From Okapia johnstoni (lineage: Eukaryota > Chordata > Mammalia > Artiodactyla > Giraffidae): a stretch of 64,000 bases of DNA. The position numbers and the translations under genes were made by a program. The stretch is taken from assembly GCA_024291935.2 (NCBI GenBank), contig CM044316.1, positions 70,696,501 to 70,760,500 on the forward strand, given 5' to 3'. The notes beneath the pieces are model-generated. The model saw only the letters and a list, made by a program, of their open reading frames with translations. It was not told the origin of the DNA and made no database searches. Positions 11,250 to 23,204 of the stretch are shown here, piece by piece; the first letter of the stretch is position 1; each line of letters begins with the position of its first letter.

Positions 11250-11653
11250 ATGGCTCTGGCTATATAATAAAACTACTCAAACATATTCAAGCTTATCAGA
11301 TGACGCTACCACATAAATTATTAATTATAACACAACATACCGAGTGCAGTGTCACAGCTCTGCAAGATATGTTATGAAAACATCTCACCCAGCCTGGAGA
11401 CTCAGGGAGATGATCAGGGAAGACTTCCACTAAGAGTTGACTTCAAGAATAGTGTTGCTTCTGCAGCCTAACACTGACATTTGCAATTTGAGACAAACCT
11501 TCTGTGCTTTATCCAATAGGCAGGACCTGAGGAAGAAAGAACAGAGAAGAGACTTCTTTCAGGACTAAAGCACTGTGGTCTGTGTTTTTTCCCTGGGGGA
11601 ATCCCACCTATCACCCTATTTTTGTCTGACCTTTCCCCTTGACTGTCTCCTAG
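11250..11653 (+). other. WWC1: intron end, no recognised element
   Basis: About 400 bases of unique-looking intron leading into the pyrimidine tract and AG of the next exon. Confidence 0.6.
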
Positions 11654-11783
11654 AATCGATAAGAAGATGTCAGATGCTCAGGGCAGCTACAAACTGGATG
11701 AAGCTCAGGCTGTTCTGAGAGAAACAAAAGCCATCAAAAAAGCCATCACCTGTGGAGAAAAGGAAAAGCAAGATCTCATTAAG
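11654..11783 (+). CDS. WWC1: WWC1 coding exon (3rd in window)
   Basis: Its first base completes a lysine codon, then it encodes about residues 198-240: [18 protein letters not shown] onward to KQDLIK. The acceptor is gtctcctag and the donor GTACAA. The highly charged helical sequence links coiled coil 1 to the Ser-rich segment. It ends on a codon boundary and splices to the exon at 13421. Confidence 0.98.
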
Positions 11784-11914
11784 GTACAAGACCTCCCAGT
11801 GACGGGGGCCCCATCCCAGGTTCTCCCGAGCACCTTTCTGTGCCAGGCAGGACTCCAGGTGGGCTATTTCCATGTGCTCCCAGATCCCTGAGTTCTCTTC
11901 TCTAGTTCTCTTGG

Positions 11915-12040
11915 GCTTTTAGTCTCATTTTATAGAGAAGAGAATGGAGGTTCAGAAGCATGAAGTGACTGGCCTAAGGTCACACAGCCAGTGTCAGTGG
12001 CAGAGCCAGAACAGAAGCCCTCTGGTCTAGATTAAAGGTC
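11915..12040 (+). repeat. MIR SINE fragment
   Basis: The core segment ctaaggtcacacagccagtg is the diagnostic MIR motif. The remaining intron to 12720 holds nothing else that I can name. Confidence 0.75.
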
Positions 12041-12719
12041 ACATCCTGGCCACCAGCTCTAGCCGTCTGGTTTACAGAACCAAGTGGCGGGAGCTGGCTT
12101 CAGCATCACTAACCTTGGCATCAAAATGTAGCATACTTGTGAGCCTTTCATTGCGTGTTCCAACTCTGCTGGGAGCTGACAAATGGCGATAGCTGTGATG
12201 TGCTGTGCCAGGCAGTTGTGCCAAGCACTTGGCCCACACCGTGCCTCACTTTCCCCTTATATCAGTGCTAGATTATCCCCAGCATACAGCAAAAGACTGC
12301 ACAGATCAGAGAGTAGGCACCGAGAGCCAAGATTCAACCCCGTCAACACCTAACTCAGAAGCCCACACTCTTAACCGCTGTACATCCCACCCACCCTCAG
12401 CGGAATTGCCTGGACCTCTGAGATATTCTATTTTCGGTCCCATGGGCAGATGAGCAATTAAACTCAGGATATTGTAAATGACTTGATGAAGGAAGCTTTA
12501 CACTCTGTGACAAACAGAATAATTTCAAAGCTCCTACCAGGACTGCAGCCCAGTGAAAACACTGAAACCAGGCATTAGTGGACAGTGAGGCATGTTCCAC
12601 TCATGCTTAGCAGTTAAGTGTGCCAAGCCTTAAGTCAGATAGACCAGAACCAAATCCTGGCTCTGTCAATTGCCAGCTTCTCCACGTAACAGCTCCCTCA
12701 TGGATGAAATGGGGGTGCA

Positions 12720-12943
12720 CGTGTGCCTGCTCAGTCACTTCAGTTGTGTCCAACTCTTTGCAACCCTATGAACTGTAGCCCACCAGGCTCCTCTGTCCAT
12801 GGGATTCTCTAAAGCAAGAATACTCAAGTGGGTTGCCATGCCCTTCTCCAGGGATTCTTCCTGATCCAGGGAGCAAACCCAGGTTTCCTGCGGGTCCTGC
12901 TCTACAGGCAAATTCTTTACCACTGAGCCACCGGGGAAGCCCC
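12720..12943 (-). repeat. Bov-tA SINE, reverse orientation
   Basis: The + strand reads from cagtcacttcagttgtgtcc to ccaccggggaagcccc. The flanks aaatggggg (near 12708) and aaatgggga (near 12944) suggest its target-site duplication. Confidence 0.92.
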
Positions 12944-13039
12944 AAATGGGGATAATCACAGGTTATTCCTTGCAAGATTGTGGTCAGGGTTAAATAAGAT
13001 CATGGTAAAACGGACAGTTATTAAGTATTGACTAAACCA

Positions 13040-13200
13040 GCACTTTACACTGGTCATCTTGTCTAAACAATATGATAGTCAATATGATAGCCCTGTGAGA
13101 TAGGACCCATGGTTATTCTCATTTTGCAGGAAAAGAAACTGAGGCACAGAAAGGTTAATCAACAAGGTCAGAGCAGACAGCTAGGAAGTGGCAAAGCAGG
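13040..13200 (+). repeat. MIR SINE fragment
   Basis: The MIR core is visible around the segment aaactgaggcacagaaaggt. The copy is diverged. Confidence 0.7.
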
Positions 13201-13420
13201 GGATCCCAACTCAGGCAGTGCAACTCTGAAGCCAGTCCATACTGGTTTCTCCCCTGTAAAGGGCCCAGCTCAGTGCCTGCCACCTAGTTGATACCCACCC
13301 ACTGGTAGCTCTTTACAGGAGAAGAGGGGTGTCAGGGCCCCTAGTAGATTCCTAGAGGGTGACAGACCCAGAGCACCCTCCATGGAGGGGGTGTTGCTAA
13401 GCCTGCCCTCCCCGCTCCAG

Positions 13421-13567
13421 AGCCTCGCCATGCTGAAGGATGGCTTCCGAACTGACAGAGGCTCCCACTCCGACCTGTGGTCCAGCAGCAGCTCTCTGGA
13501 GAGTTCGGGTTTCCCACTGCCAAAACAGTACCTGGACGTGAGCTCCCAGACGGACATCTCAGGAAGT
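13421..13567 (+). CDS. WWC1: WWC1 coding exon (4th in window): Ser-rich linker
   Basis: It encodes about residues 241-289, 49 whole codons, including [20 protein letters not shown], the [18 protein letters not shown] region and SSQTDISGS at the end. The acceptor is cgctccag and the donor GTGAGT. The serine-rich stretch is typical of KIBRA between its two coiled coils. Because the exon is a multiple of three and in phase 0 at both ends, skipping it would preserve the frame. An open frame also continues past both splice sites, which I treat as chance. Confidence 0.98.
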
Positions 13568-14744
13568 GTGAGTACACAGCTGATGCCACCAGGGACCCCG
13601 AGAATCAGAGTACCCTACTTGTTACTCGCCCGAGGAGCTGGCCGGGGCTCTCTCTGAGCCTGGGTGCTGCCCCAGCCTTCCAGAGAGCGTTCTTTTGCAG
13701 ACCTCTTAGCCTCCGGATGACATGAGATGACGACGTGGAGGGGTAGCCAGCCCTGACTTGCTGGTCACGGGAATGCATCTCTAGATGCTGCACAGAAAGC
13801 ATGTTTGAAGGACCAGGGGTCTTTCTCAGGTTTTCCTTGTGCTGATTAGCAGCGCCATTCTGTTTTCTTCTCACCAGCTGAGAGGCAGAAGATAGTTCCC
13901 TCCTGTTCACCCCAGAGCAATGCATGTGGCTTTCAGACAGCCGCTCGCCTCCCAGTTCAAAAGCTCAGCCCTGGTTAGAGTAATGAATAGCGCAAGTGGT
14001 GTCCAGACTTCGCTCCTGAAAGCCTCAGGGCAGGACTGACCCACAGCAATCTGCAACTTTGAAGAGCTTTTGTTTTCTTGGAGCAGGTGACACTGAGTGA
14101 ACGAGCCTCCATGGCTAAATGCTCTTCTGTGTGGTTTCTACAGTCGTATTCTCACTTGTGAGGAGAAGCTCCATTCATGTCTGATGGGGTGAGCCTCGTA
14201 GTTTTGGACAAACTGGCATGGCCCACGGGGCTGCCCCCTCCATCCTCACACCGCCCATTGTCCAGCTACAAGCCGCCTGTGGTGAAGGAACCGCGTGCCT
14301 TCTTCCAAGTTCTAGGGCCTTCTTGTCCCTCGGTGTCGCACTCCTGACTGCAGGCTCCCTGAGTGGGGTGGAGCCCTCCCCGGCGGGCCCAGAGTGGCTT
14401 TCTTGAGTGTTGGCAGTGCCTGTTTCCTCCTGGCCAGCCGTCCTCCACGCTCCTATGACCTGAATGAGCTCCACGCCTTTGGGGGCTGCAAGATGATATT
14501 CCGAGCCCTCGGCTTCTCTTCTCGAAGTAATAAATGTGTGCTTTGGGGGCTCTTCCCATGCCTGAAGGAAAGAAAATATTTTTCTCCTAACTAGCTTCCC
14601 TGCGATTCAGGCAGCCAGCTCAATAATTGGGTACTATTTTTAGCTCCTTCCCACACAAGCTGTCAAGTCTCTCAGGAGCCCCCGAAACCCAGCTCAGCCC
14701 TGGCCACCATAACCATGTAATTCCTGACCTATTCTTTCCTCCAG
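13568..14744 (+). other. WWC1: intron, no recognised transposon
   Basis: About 1.2 kb of unique-looking, moderately GC-rich intron. One exact MEF2-like motif (ctatttttag) lies at 14634-14643, about 100 bases before the next acceptor. I see no gene. Confidence 0.55.
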
Positions 14745-14818
14745 TTTGGTACCAGCAGCAACAATCAGTTGGCGGAGAAGGTCAGATTGCGCCTTCGATA
14801 TGAAGAGGCCAAGAGGAG
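14745..14818 (+). CDS. WWC1: WWC1 coding exon (5th in window)
   Basis: It encodes about residues 290-313, FGTSSNNQLAEKVRLRLRYE then EAKR, plus two bases of an arginine codon. The acceptor is cctccag and the donor GTAATA. This leads into coiled coil 2. With 74 bases it is the second-smallest coding segment in the window after the terminal exon. It splices in phase 2 to the exon at 19258. Confidence 0.97.
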
Positions 14819-16834
14819 GTAATAAGAGGCTGGGGCCTGAGGGCAGGATGGTCCCCACAATAATAACTGGTTGGCCAAAACATTTGTTCAGGTTTTTCTG
14901 TAAGTGCTTAAAATCCAAACACACTTTCTGGCCAGCGCAGTACTACTGTAGCGTGTCTGCTCTGTTCCTGCTTTTTACACATTTCATGATGTTTAATCCT
15001 CACAAAGATTGTGAAGGTGAGTATTATCATCTTCATACTTTAGTCTTCTCTGAAATTCTGGAAATGACTGAACCAGGGACGCTTAGATAAAGAGTGCAAC
15101 TATGCTTTGAACCATACTTTAAACCTCAAACCTAGTAATCTTTCCACTTGCCTACCTAAAAATCAACCTCTAAAATCAAGGCTTACCAACAATCATGTAA
15201 ATAGTTGTATGCGAAAGAGCACACCTGGGCTTTTAGCAACAGGCTAAAAACACTACTTTTACTACCCACTCCAGTGTCTCCTGCCCAACTGGGAATGAGC
15301 TGTGTTTTTAAACCATGTAGACACTGGGGACTTTAGATATTCTGTGACTTCACAGAATCCTAGGCAGTTGGGTTCCACTACCACAAATAAAATAGTAATC
15401 AAAGCTGACATTCTTAGCGAATCTGAAACGGTCCAGACAGTGTACTAAAACATCTGTATATTCATCATCTCACTTAATTTTAAAAGCAACATTATAGCAT
15501 AGCTTATCTCATATTCTTTCCATGTTAAGAGAAAAGTAAGATCTAAGATGTTTCATGACTTTTCAAGGTAGATTCAGAATTTGAACTGGACAGTCCATGG
15601 TCTTCCTATACACTGCGCCTGTATTTCTAAGAAAGAACTCACAAGGTCTGATGGTAAATGAAACCAAGCACGTTGCATCCATTTCTCCTTAGGCTACATT
15701 GCCCAGCCCATGGACAGTCTAAGTCAGGCCAGGGAGAGTGTGGCGGTACCCAGCCCTGCCCCTCTGCCAACAATGAGTGAGCAGCAGAAACCCTTGGCAG
15801 CAATGACAGGAATCCTATAGAAACTGGAAGCAAAAAAGGGAATTCCAAAGTGCAGGGGTAATCTAGCTTCAGGCACAACTGGATCCCGAGTTTCAAAGGA
15901 TGTTACAAAGACTCAATCTCCTTTTCTCCTCCCTGCTTGCCTTTGTGTTGACAGGTTTTTCTGTCAAAGCAAAAAATGACCTCTGCTCTTCTAGACTAAC
16001 ATACTGCCAGGCTAGCAACCCCAGCAGAAATAGGACCTCCCTTCCCCATACAGTTTTACTAAGCTTTGGGCTTGAGACTCATTGGCTTTTCTGGGAGAGC
16101 CAGTCATTGTCACAGGGTGGGAGGAATTGGAATTCTCTGAAGGTCCAGACATGAGTCATGTGCCCGACTATAGGAAGGGGACTGAGGTCAGCTCCGTGGG
16201 ACCAAGTGACCTGAAAGTATGGGAGGACTGATTTCCCAAAGAAAACTTGGAATATTGTTAACAAAAGAAGGAGAAAGTGGATACTGTTCAGGTGGGGAAA
16301 AACACACCCTGTGCACTATTTCAGCTCCCCCTAGAGATCCAGCAGAACAGCACGACTTCTACTTTGGACAACCACTTCTTGGCCCCTCTGAACTCTGTAT
16401 ATATTCCAGTTTGCAGTGGTGGCTATCTTAGATGATCAGTTGCGGAGAAATGAAAGGGCTGGAATCTTTCCTTTGGGGTTGCACCACTAAACTTCTCATT
16501 ACAGAGCTTTCTGACTCATCTACCTTTATCCAACTTTGTGCCTCCTCTTTCACCTAAAAGTAGTTTAAGGACCAAGAATAAAGTAGCCTGCTGAATGGGG
16601 AAGCAAAGGCTGTGGGACTTGAGGCAGGGAGGGTAGGTGGCTGTAATGCAAGGTCTGATTGTTGCCAGGTTTTGTCACATGTGCCTTTCTAGGGAGTGAG
16701 TCTAGTAGATTTCTTCAGATTCTCCTAAGGATGTATGGCTCAAAGTTAAGGAGCAGTGACATAGGGAAAGCACCACGAGAAAGTACATTCAAGAAAGCGT
16801 CAATTAGTGACCAAAAAGGGAAAAAAAATCCAAA
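14819..16834 (+). other. WWC1: intron, no recognised transposon
   Basis: Two kilobases of mostly unique intron. Weak MIR-like signal appears at about 14980-15090 and 15420-15590, but it is too diverged to call. No coding signal is visible. Confidence 0.55.
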
Positions 16835-16937
16835 AAACAGGGGATGTGTGGATATGTATAGTTGATTCATTTTTCTGTACAGCAGAAACTAATGCCACAT
16901 TGTAAAGCAACTATACTGAAATAAAAAAAAAAAATTT
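16835..16937 (+). mobile_element. L1 LINE extreme 3' end
   Basis: The segments tgtacagcagaaactaatg and gtaaagcaactatactgaaa, followed by a poly-A, are the end of ruminant L1 elements. Confidence 0.85.
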
Positions 16938-16941
16938 TTAA

Positions 16942-17100
16942 AGGACTTTTCTGGTGGTCCAGTGGTTAGGACTTTGTCTTTCCAATGCATTGGGCACAGG
17001 TTTGATCCCTGGCTGGGGAGCTAAGACCCCTCTTGGCCAAAAGATAAAACAGAAAACAGAAGCAATATTGTAAAAAAAAAAAAATCAATAAAGACTTTTA
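16942..17100 (+). repeat. CHR-2-type SINE inserted in or beside the L1 tail
   Basis: It begins ggacttttctggtggtccag and has an A-rich end. It sits directly downstream of the L1 poly-A. From 17111 to 17618 I see only A-rich and unique intron. Confidence 0.87.
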
Positions 17101-17618
17101 AAATATGTTTTAAAAAAAATACAGAGATTGAGTCTGCTGGATCTAGGACAAAAAAAAAAAAGCACCAGTCACCCCTTCAATGTCCCATGTGTAGTAGAGC
17201 ACCCCCACCCCCTGACTTGGCCATACTACCCTATTCTCAAGCAGTTGGCTGGATAACAGCTACAGTTATCCCAAAGCCAGTTTTGGTGGACTGCTGTATA
17301 TGTGAGTATGGGATTAAGATTAATTCTCTCTAAGAGTCCCTGCTGAGACACTTGGCTGGGAAGGAGCAAATGTAGATGTGGTTCTCCGTGTGAACTTCTC
17401 ACTACACAGCCTGGAGGTCTCGTCTCCAGCAGTGTTTTTGGTAAAATAAGAATATGGCCACGTTGTTTTCAGGTAAGATTGAACTGAGGGTCTGGAGGCC
17501 TGGGATCCCAAGAAATACTGGTCGTGTGTATGACCTGTAGTCTGACCGTATCCTCTCTGGCTACCTGTCCCACAGGATTACCATTAGGTCCTGTCCACCC
17601 CAGGGTAGGACAGTGAAG

Positions 17619-17772
17619 GGGCTTCCCTGGTGGCTCAGATGGTAAAGAATCCACCTGCAATGCAGGAGACCTGGGTTCGATCCCTGGGTGGGGAAGACCC
17701 CCCTGGAGAAGGGACTGGCAACCCACTCTAGTATTCTTGCCTGGAGAATCCCATGGACAGAGGAGCCTGGTA
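17619..17772 (+). repeat. Bov-tA SINE, 3'-truncated
   Basis: A clean copy from gggcttccctggtggctcag to ggacagaggagcctgg, lacking the BovB-like 3' end. The following 17773-18120 is AT-rich unique intron. Confidence 0.9.
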
Positions 17773-18121
17773 GTGATAGCTATTAATAAAAACACTTTGC
17801 AAAGACTAAATCCTGAAGAATCACATGATTGTTTTTAAGTATTTGTAGCAATACTCTTAGCAATACTGTGAATTTTAATTTGATCCAATGATAATCATAC
17901 CGAATATCTATGTAGCACTTGGCCTTATATAAAGAGCTCTTTTTTTCTTTTTCAAGTCCTCTTTAACGGAATGGATTGTTCCAATTTTTTGAAAAATATA
18001 TTAATTTTTAAAAAGGTTCATGTACATCTGTGTAAAGAGCTCTTAACGGTACGTTTTCATTTGGTCCTCACAACTCACCTCGCAGGTACCAGTATCACCC
18101 CCACCTTGCAGATGAGTACGC

Positions 18122-18348
18122 GCGTGTGTGTGCGCTAAGTCGTTTTGGTCGTGTCCAATTCTTTGTGACCCCATGGACTGTAGCCCATCAGCCTTCTCTG
18201 TCCCTGGGATTCTCCGGGCAAGAATACTGGAGTGGTTGCCATGCCCTCCTCCAGGGGATATTCCCCACCCAGGGACTGAACCTGCGTCTCTCTGGTCTCT
18301 TGCATTGGCAGGCAGGTTCTTTACCACTCATGCCACTTGGGAAGCCCA
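18122..18348 (-). repeat. Bov-tA SINE, reverse orientation
   Basis: A (GT)n-rich start is followed by gtgaccccatggactgtagc and a reversed head ending cacttgggaagccca. The flanking cagatgag copies suggest a target-site duplication. Confidence 0.92.
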
Positions 18349-18619
18349 CAGATGAGGATACTGAGTCTCAAAGCAGTAAAGGGCTCCCAGCTCCTTCCCA
18401 TAACACTTTTTAATGGCCTGCAGTGTACCGAGCACTGTGCTAGCAGCTTGTGTTACCTAAATGATTTCTTAAGAAAGTCAGAGCTGAGACTCCAACAGGC
18501 AGCTTCTGACTTCAAGTCTGCAGTTGTTCATGGGTGCTGCCACTACCCTCTGGACTGAGAACACCAGGGTAGCAACAGCAGTATTTCCTGTCATCATAGC
18601 GGGCCCATGACTGCCATTG

Positions 18620-18960
18620 GTTCAGCACTTACATGCCAGACACACAGAACACATAATTGCTCATTTCCACACCAATTCTGACGCAGAAGTAACTCTTTTC
18701 TTCTATGCAAGGCTCAGGAAGTGTCCCCCACATTATACACGTGAGAAGTGGTTAAACCAGGGAACGATCGCAGTAGCAGCAGAAATATTCATTGAGTGCT
18801 GGTTTAGTATGTGCCAAATATTGTGCTTGGACATTTTATGAATTATGTCCTAAAACCTGCAACTGTTACCCCACAAGCAAGGAGGTTTTGTTATTCCCTG
18901 CAGAATGACGAAGCAACTTGCCCAAGGTCACATAGCTAGCGGTAGGAGGCTATTGCCTGG
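18620..18960 (+). repeat. MIR SINE fragments
   Basis: At least one MIR is visible, ending at cccaaggtcacatagctagc. The upstream half looks like a second, more decayed copy. Confidence 0.6.
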
Positions 18961-19257
18961 TGATGGATCCACTTCTGTTCTATCAGGCTTCATGTCCCTC
19001 AGGGCAAGGACACTACCTCTACCCCCCCTCCCTGCTGAGCCGGGATTGGCATGTGGTAGGCACCGCGTGTATTCGTTAGATAAAAATCTGTTCCTTGAGA
19101 CCATACGCTGATCGAAAGGAGGCCAGTGAGGGTCAAAGAGGATGCTCTGAGAACAGCAGTACTCCTCGGACTGTGTAACCTTGGCAACACAGTCTGTCCC
19201 GCTGCTCCTGGGTTGCCGCTGAGCACACCGGTCAATGCTCACCCTCTCGGCCCGCAG

Positions 19258-19500
19258 GATCGCCAACCTGAAGATCCAGCTCGCCAAGCTCGACAGCGAG
19301 GCCTGGCCCGGAGTGCTCGACTCCGAGAGGGACCGGCTGATCCTCATCAACGAGAAGGAAGAGCTGCTGAAGGAAATGCGCTTCATCAGCCCCCGGAAGT
19401 GGACCCAAGGGGAGGTGGAGCAGCTGGAGATGGCGCGCAAGCGGCTCGAGAAGGACCTGCAGGCGGCCCGGGACACGCAGAGCAAGGCGCTGACCGAGAG
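19258..19500 (+). CDS. WWC1: WWC1 coding exon (6th in window): coiled coil 2
   Basis: It completes an arginine codon and encodes about residues 315-394, starting [20 protein letters not shown] and ending QSKALTE, then two bases of the next arginine. The acceptor is cccgcag and the donor GTGGGG. Leucine-rich heptads and high charge mark coiled coil 2 (about 302-430), and the [20 protein letters not shown] segment is highly characteristic of KIBRA. The exon is GC-rich, unlike its surroundings, which produces long antisense open frames that are not genes. A potential G-quadruplex starts right after the donor (19503-19531). Confidence 0.98.
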
Positions 19501-19531
19501 GTGGGGCTGGGCTGGGGCCCGGGGCCCGGGG

Positions 19532-20289
19532 CCCTTCCCTGCTGCCGGTCATCCTCCAGCCTCCCAGCGAGGGGAACAACCCGGGACGCCTGGGCTCCAC
19601 TCTGAGCGCACAGTTTAGAGAGCTCATCACTTTCCAGAATAGCAAAACGAGGGAAGTGACTCACCAGCCAACCATCCCAAAATTTTACCAGAGGGAATCA
19701 CATTACCAAAACGTCTGCTCACATGCAGATTTTCAGAAATTCTCTTCTGAGATAAGCGCTATGTAATGTAGAGCAGTTGTTTTCCAGCTTTGTGACAGTA
19801 ACTCACATATTATTACCGAGTAGACAAAAGTTTCACGAAATAGTTCGTAGTCTTTCTGTGCGACAGTCCTGAGACTTCTATTATATTGTGTCTCTCTTCA
19901 CACTGGTCGTGGCCCACTAAATGGGTTTTGCCATGTGCTAAGAAATTGCAATTTGCAGTTTGAAAAACATTGGTTTAGATGGGGTTTGCAAACTGAGATG
20001 CTTATAGGGGTCAAGCAGGTGATATAAATGCCAGAGGCCACTTGGCCATGGGCCATGTTAGACTGCCGTGCACAGACCCCAGGTGTTGTCTGCAGCCTCC
20101 AGGAAGTGAATACAGGCCCCAGGCTGCTAGAGGCCCCATTTTTCAAGAAAAGAGTTGTTTTGATTTTTTTTTTTTAATATTGGCAACTAATCCAAAGAAT
20201 ATTTTTAATACCCTAGAGGCTAAATTAGCTTCATCTGTGGGCTTGATTTAACATAAAAGCCACTGGTTTACATTTTCCGGTTTAGACTG
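19532..20289 (+). other. WWC1: intron, no recognised transposon
   Basis: About 750 bases of unique-looking intron following the G-rich donor region. No coding signal is visible. Confidence 0.55.
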
Positions 20290-20472
20290 TATAGTGAAAG
20301 TCGCTCAGTCGTGTCCGACTCTTTTCGGCCCCATAGACAATCCATGGAATTCTCCAGGCCAGAATACTGGAGTGAGTAGCCTTTCCTTTTCCCAAGGGAT
20401 CTTCCCAATCCAGGGATCAAACCCAGGCCTCCTGCATTGCAGGCAGATTCTTTACCAGCTGAGCCACAGCAG
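20290..20472 (-). repeat. Bov-tA SINE, reverse orientation
   Basis: It reads from gtgaaagtcgctcagtcgtg to accagctgagccacagcag on the + strand and is slightly shortened at the head end. Confidence 0.9.
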
Positions 20473-20743
20473 ACTTTAATCCTTCAGTGTCTCACCAGCC
20501 TCCACACCCACACTACACAGAGCACATCTCTGTGTTCACAGAGTCCTACAGTTGGTCCTTCAATCCCCAGCTTCTCCATTCATGCAAGAGACATTTTGTG
20601 GCACATATTTTGCATGTAAGTCAATTTGGAGGATTCAGAAGTGAATAGGTCATGATCTCTGCTCCGATACTCTTCAAGTATGTTCAGTTCTTTTCACTTT
20701 TTTTTTGGCAGCAGACTTTATTGGACAAAGTCCCTGCCCTTAA

Positions 20744-21173
20744 TCTCATAGACAGAGGAGCCTGTTGTTTAGTCGCTCAGTCGTGTCCAATGTTTTGCCA
20801 CCCCATGGAATGGTCTGTAGCACGCCAGGCTTCCCTGTCCTTTATCATCTCCCAGAGCTTGCTAAAACTCATGTCCATTGAGTTGGTGACGTCATCCAAC
20901 CGTCTTGTCCTTTGTAGTCCCCTTCTCCTCCTGCCCTCAATCTTTCTCAGCATCAGGGTCTTTTCTAATGAGTCAGCTCTTTGCATCAGGTGGCCAAAGT
21001 ATTGGAGGTTCAGCTTGAGCATCAGTCCTTCCAGTGAATATTCAGGAATGAATAGTCCTTCCAATGAATATTCAGGAATATGCAGCATCAGTCCATCCAA
21101 TGAATAGTCAGAGGAGCCTGGCAAGCTACAGTTCGAAAGAGTCAGACATGTCTTAGTGACTAAACCACCACCA
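20744..21173. mobile_element. Nested insertion: BovB LINE fragment (-) inside a SINE/BovB-like 3' fragment (+)
   Basis: The outer fragment (20744-20764 and 21121-21173, + strand) is split by a reverse BovB 3' end at about 20765-21108. Inner direct repeats cagaggagcctg lie at 20753-20764 and 21109-21120. Outer repeats cctgcccttaa lie at 20733-20743 and 21174-21184. The inner BovB also carries a short internal duplication around 21020-21080 (the ccttccaatgaatattcagg unit). Confidence 0.88.
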
Positions 21174-21202
21174 CCTGCCCTTAAGGAGCTACAATTGAAA
21201 AT

Positions 21203-21411
21203 GTGCTGTGCTTAGTCACTCAGTCATGTCCAACTCTTTGCAACCCCGTGGATTGTAGCCCACCAGGCTCCTCTATCCATGGAATTCTCCAGTCAAGAAT
21301 GCTAGAGTGGGTTGCCCTGCCCTCCTCCAGGGGATCTTCCCAACCCAAGGATCGAACCCAAGTCTCCCGCATTGCAGGCAGATTCTCTACTATCTGAGCC
21401 ACCAGGGAAGC
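21203..21411 (-). repeat. Bov-tA SINE, reverse orientation
   Basis: A full-length copy that ends agccaccagggaagccc on the + strand. The following 21412-22455 is intron in which I recognise nothing. Confidence 0.93.
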
Positions 21412-22459
21412 CCAGAATTGAAGACAGTGATTTTCAAACTTGTTATGGGATGGGCATGGGCAAGAGGGGAAAGATGAGCAGGGGCATTCCTCTTTCCAGT
21501 GTAATCAGAGGCAGAAGCCCAGTTTATAAAGCAGATGAAGCTGTCTGGGCCAGTGGCAGCAGGCCAGCTCTCTGCATCACCCCATGATGGGGGCTAGGAT
21601 GCTTTCAGGGAGCCTTCTCTGTGCTAAGGCACCCTGCTTGCAGCCCCACCCTGGTAACTGAGTGAGCTCTATCTGCATATGGCAGGGTGCCAGATGGGTC
21701 AAGTTGACCCATCTCTGCCTGGCCTCCTGTAGGCACATCAAAGAGTCCATTGACTGTCAGTGGTGGGAAATCTTTCCCCACCAAGCCCTTTGTCAGAAGT
21801 ATTTGCAGGGATATGTCACTTTTCTCGCCTTTTCCTTCTCCTGGGAGGAGTGGCTGATTGCTGACACACCACCAGGCAGGTGGGAGAGGGAGGAAAGGGC
21901 TTCAACAACTGGTCGTTTATAGCCCTAGGAAGTGCCTTCCAGAAATCTCCTTTAGTGCTAGGACCCTGTCCTACTCTCCCCACGGCTGTGCAGCTTGGGG
22001 ACAAGGCCTATGACAAGATACCTTTTTGCCTTTAGTGTCATTTGAAAGAAGAAATGGTTAGCCAACCTGAGCAGACCCTTACAGGCCTCTGCGTGTATCT
22101 CCTAATGTGTCTGCCAGTCCTCTGGGTTCCTGACTTGCTCCCAGGCCCTACAGCTATCGCTGGGAAGCCCTCAGCTATTTATCATGCTCACAGCCGGCAG
22201 CTGAAAAGAACAGATCCATGACAGCCTTATTCCTTAGTGGGTCAGTAGAAATACCCTTCCTACCACTGACCTTGAGCTAGTCATTGACCATATGGACTTC
22301 AACTGCCTAATAGGGGGAAAAAACAAGATAATTACATTATATACAAATATTTATATATTCTGAAGGCCAGTGGTCAGACCAGATTGTGAACTGAGGCTCT
22401 TCTCTAATAATTTCAGTTTCTTGAAACTAGGATTTGGTATGCTCTTAGAACTCCCTAAA

Positions 22460-22678
22460 GTGAAAGTGTTAGTCGCTCAGTCATATCTAACTCTTTGTGA
22501 TCCTATAGCCTGTTGCCTGCCAGGCTCCTCTGTCCATGGGATTCTCCAGGCAAGAATACTGGAGTAGGTTGCCATGCCCTCCTTCAGGGGATCTTCCCAA
22601 CCCAGAGATCGAACCTGCGTCTTAAGAGTCTCCTGCATTGACAGGTGGGTTCTTGACCACTAGTGCCACCTGGGAAGC
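22460..22678 (-). repeat. Bov-tA SINE, reverse orientation
   Basis: It reads from gtgaaagtgttagtcgctca to ccacctgggaagcc on the + strand. It is diverged in its middle. Confidence 0.92.
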
Positions 22679-22689
22679 CTATACTACAT

Positions 22690-22860
22690 GCAAAAGGTAC
22701 CATTATGTACCAGATTCTGTAACCTACATCATCTCATCTAAACCTCCCAGCAACCCTGAGATTAATCTTCATTTCATAGATAAGGAAACCGAGGCTCACT
22801 CGATATCACCGAGTGACAGAGCCGGAATTACTACCCAGGCTGCTGCCCACTTAGAAGACC
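22690..22860 (+). repeat. MIR SINE
   Basis: The segment ttcatttcatagataaggaa followed by cgaggctcactcg is the MIR core in sense orientation. Confidence 0.7.
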
Positions 22861-23204
22861 TTTAATTGTTGCCTTCAGCATCATCTTTCAAAGGTGTGAC
22901 TGCTCTCCTGGAATACTGAGTTCACACAGCCCGTCCAGGGAAGCCAGAACCTCCAGTCCATGGCAGCTGCTGAGCAGGCGACTCGAGGTCCCAGAGAGCA
23001 GGGTCCCCTGGGTCATGCAGAGAGAAGCCAGGGGAAAGCCTTGGGAAGGACAAGACTGATGGTTTGAGCCCTGCAGGAGAGAGAGGAGAAAGCCCACCCA
23101 TAAGTCTTCATCCGTGTTGTTTGCCTCCAGCCCCCTGACTGTGTTCATCTTCTGACTCTTGTTCTCTCTCCAGGTTTCTTTCTCTTTTTGTTTCTCAAGC
23201 GTGC

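Noticed and set aside
18928..19485. 185-codon minus-strand open frame opposite the coiled-coil 2 exon
   Set aside because: It is antisense to a GC-rich real exon, where stop codons are rare on the opposite strand. No homology is recognised.
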